Part shown: positions 63,942 to 64,000 of the stretch, piece after piece | How the letters are laid out: each line of letters begins with the position of its first letter | How positions within the stretch are numbered: position 1 is the first letter of the stretch | Assembly: GCF_039634785.1 (NCBI RefSeq) | Contig: NZ_JBBIAB010000019.1 | Location: 1 to 64,000, forward strand | Length of the DNA: 64,000 nucleotides | Direction: 5' to 3' | Origin: Tistrella mobilis | Lineage (GTDB): Bacteria > Pseudomonadota > Alphaproteobacteria > Tistrellales > Tistrellaceae | Notes under the pieces: model-generated | Told to the model about the DNA's origin: nothing | Databases searched by the model: none | Seen by the model: only the letters and a program-made list of their open reading frames with translations | Program-made: the position numbers and the translations under genes

Positions 63942-64000
63942 GTGCAGGGGCGGGAGCCCGTCACCGTCCGGATCAACCGGTTCCGTCGTCAAGACCCCGA

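Overview
The window is uniformly GC-rich, with dense operons, ATGA/GTGA stop-start overlaps and several gene families typical of Alphaproteobacteria: a TrcR/DUF1013 regulator, a COQ9-family protein, a cysteine-free L31, a YdcH-like 55-residue protein and a ROSE-type thermosensor in front of an Hsp20 gene. I read it as a chromosomal segment of a metabolically versatile alphaproteobacterium, probably Rhodospirillales-like. Genus is not decidable from sequence alone. I saw no rRNA, tRNA or CRISPR array.

Layout. 1-0.23 kb: left-edge fragment of an ISAs1-like insertion sequence. 0.26-5.8 kb: an aspartate/asparagine module (HTH regulator, Asp/Glu-racemase-family protein, asparaginase; opposite strand aspartase and a Na+/amino-acid symporter). 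6.2-12.8 kb: central carbon genes tkt-gap-pgk-(unknown)-fba-thiE. 13-18.3 kb: efp, suhB, a small exported OmpA-like protein, a MotA/TolQ-like plus MotB/OmpA-like pair, and rpmE. 18.4-19.4 kb: Hsp20 with a heat-shock promoter and RNA thermometer, then a lone ParD antitoxin. 19.9-25.5 kb: glycine-betaine-type ABC transporter proVWX, an exported Cache-like protein, a DUF2946-like protein and a PepSY membrane protein. 25.6-32.2 kb: a nucleobase/nucleoside module (2-oxoglutarate/Fe dioxygenase divergent from a BMP-type ABC transporter whose last gene is rutR), with a RutR-like operator in the divergent promoter. 32.2-33.3 kb: PIN-domain toxin with an HTH antitoxin. 33.3-40.6 kb: alpha/beta hydrolase and 3-hydroxybutyrate dehydrogenase, an exported cyclase-family protein, two divergent metallo-beta-lactamase-fold paralogues, a quinone oxidoreductase and trcR. 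40.7-44.2 kb: a translationally coupled pair, an SF1 RecD-like helicase with an unassigned C-terminal extension and a TPR-like protein. 44.3-50.9 kb: MFS permease, a possible small RNA, two acyl-CoA ligases, a ydcH-like gene and ubiX. 51-53.4 kb: a solitary phage-tailspike-like gene. 53.4-64 kb: HxlR regulator plus nitronate-monooxygenase-like enzyme, a membrane sulfatase-fold protein, a TIGR02444 protein, purEK, coq9, tenA, rpsU, a Dabb protein, and an AraC regulator divergent from a TauD-type dioxygenase.

The points most worth a second look are the helicase/TPR pair (40.7-44.2 kb), whose function I cannot name; the predicted RutR operator joining an IPNS-like dioxygenase to a pyrimidine-type transporter (26.76 kb); the ROSE hairpin before Hsp20 (18.52 kb); the terminator with no associated gene that suggests a small RNA (45.73 kb); the PIN/HTH toxin-antitoxin pair with a leader hairpin covering its ribosome-binding site (33.25 kb); and the orphan tailspike preceded by nested palindromes (50.89 kb).
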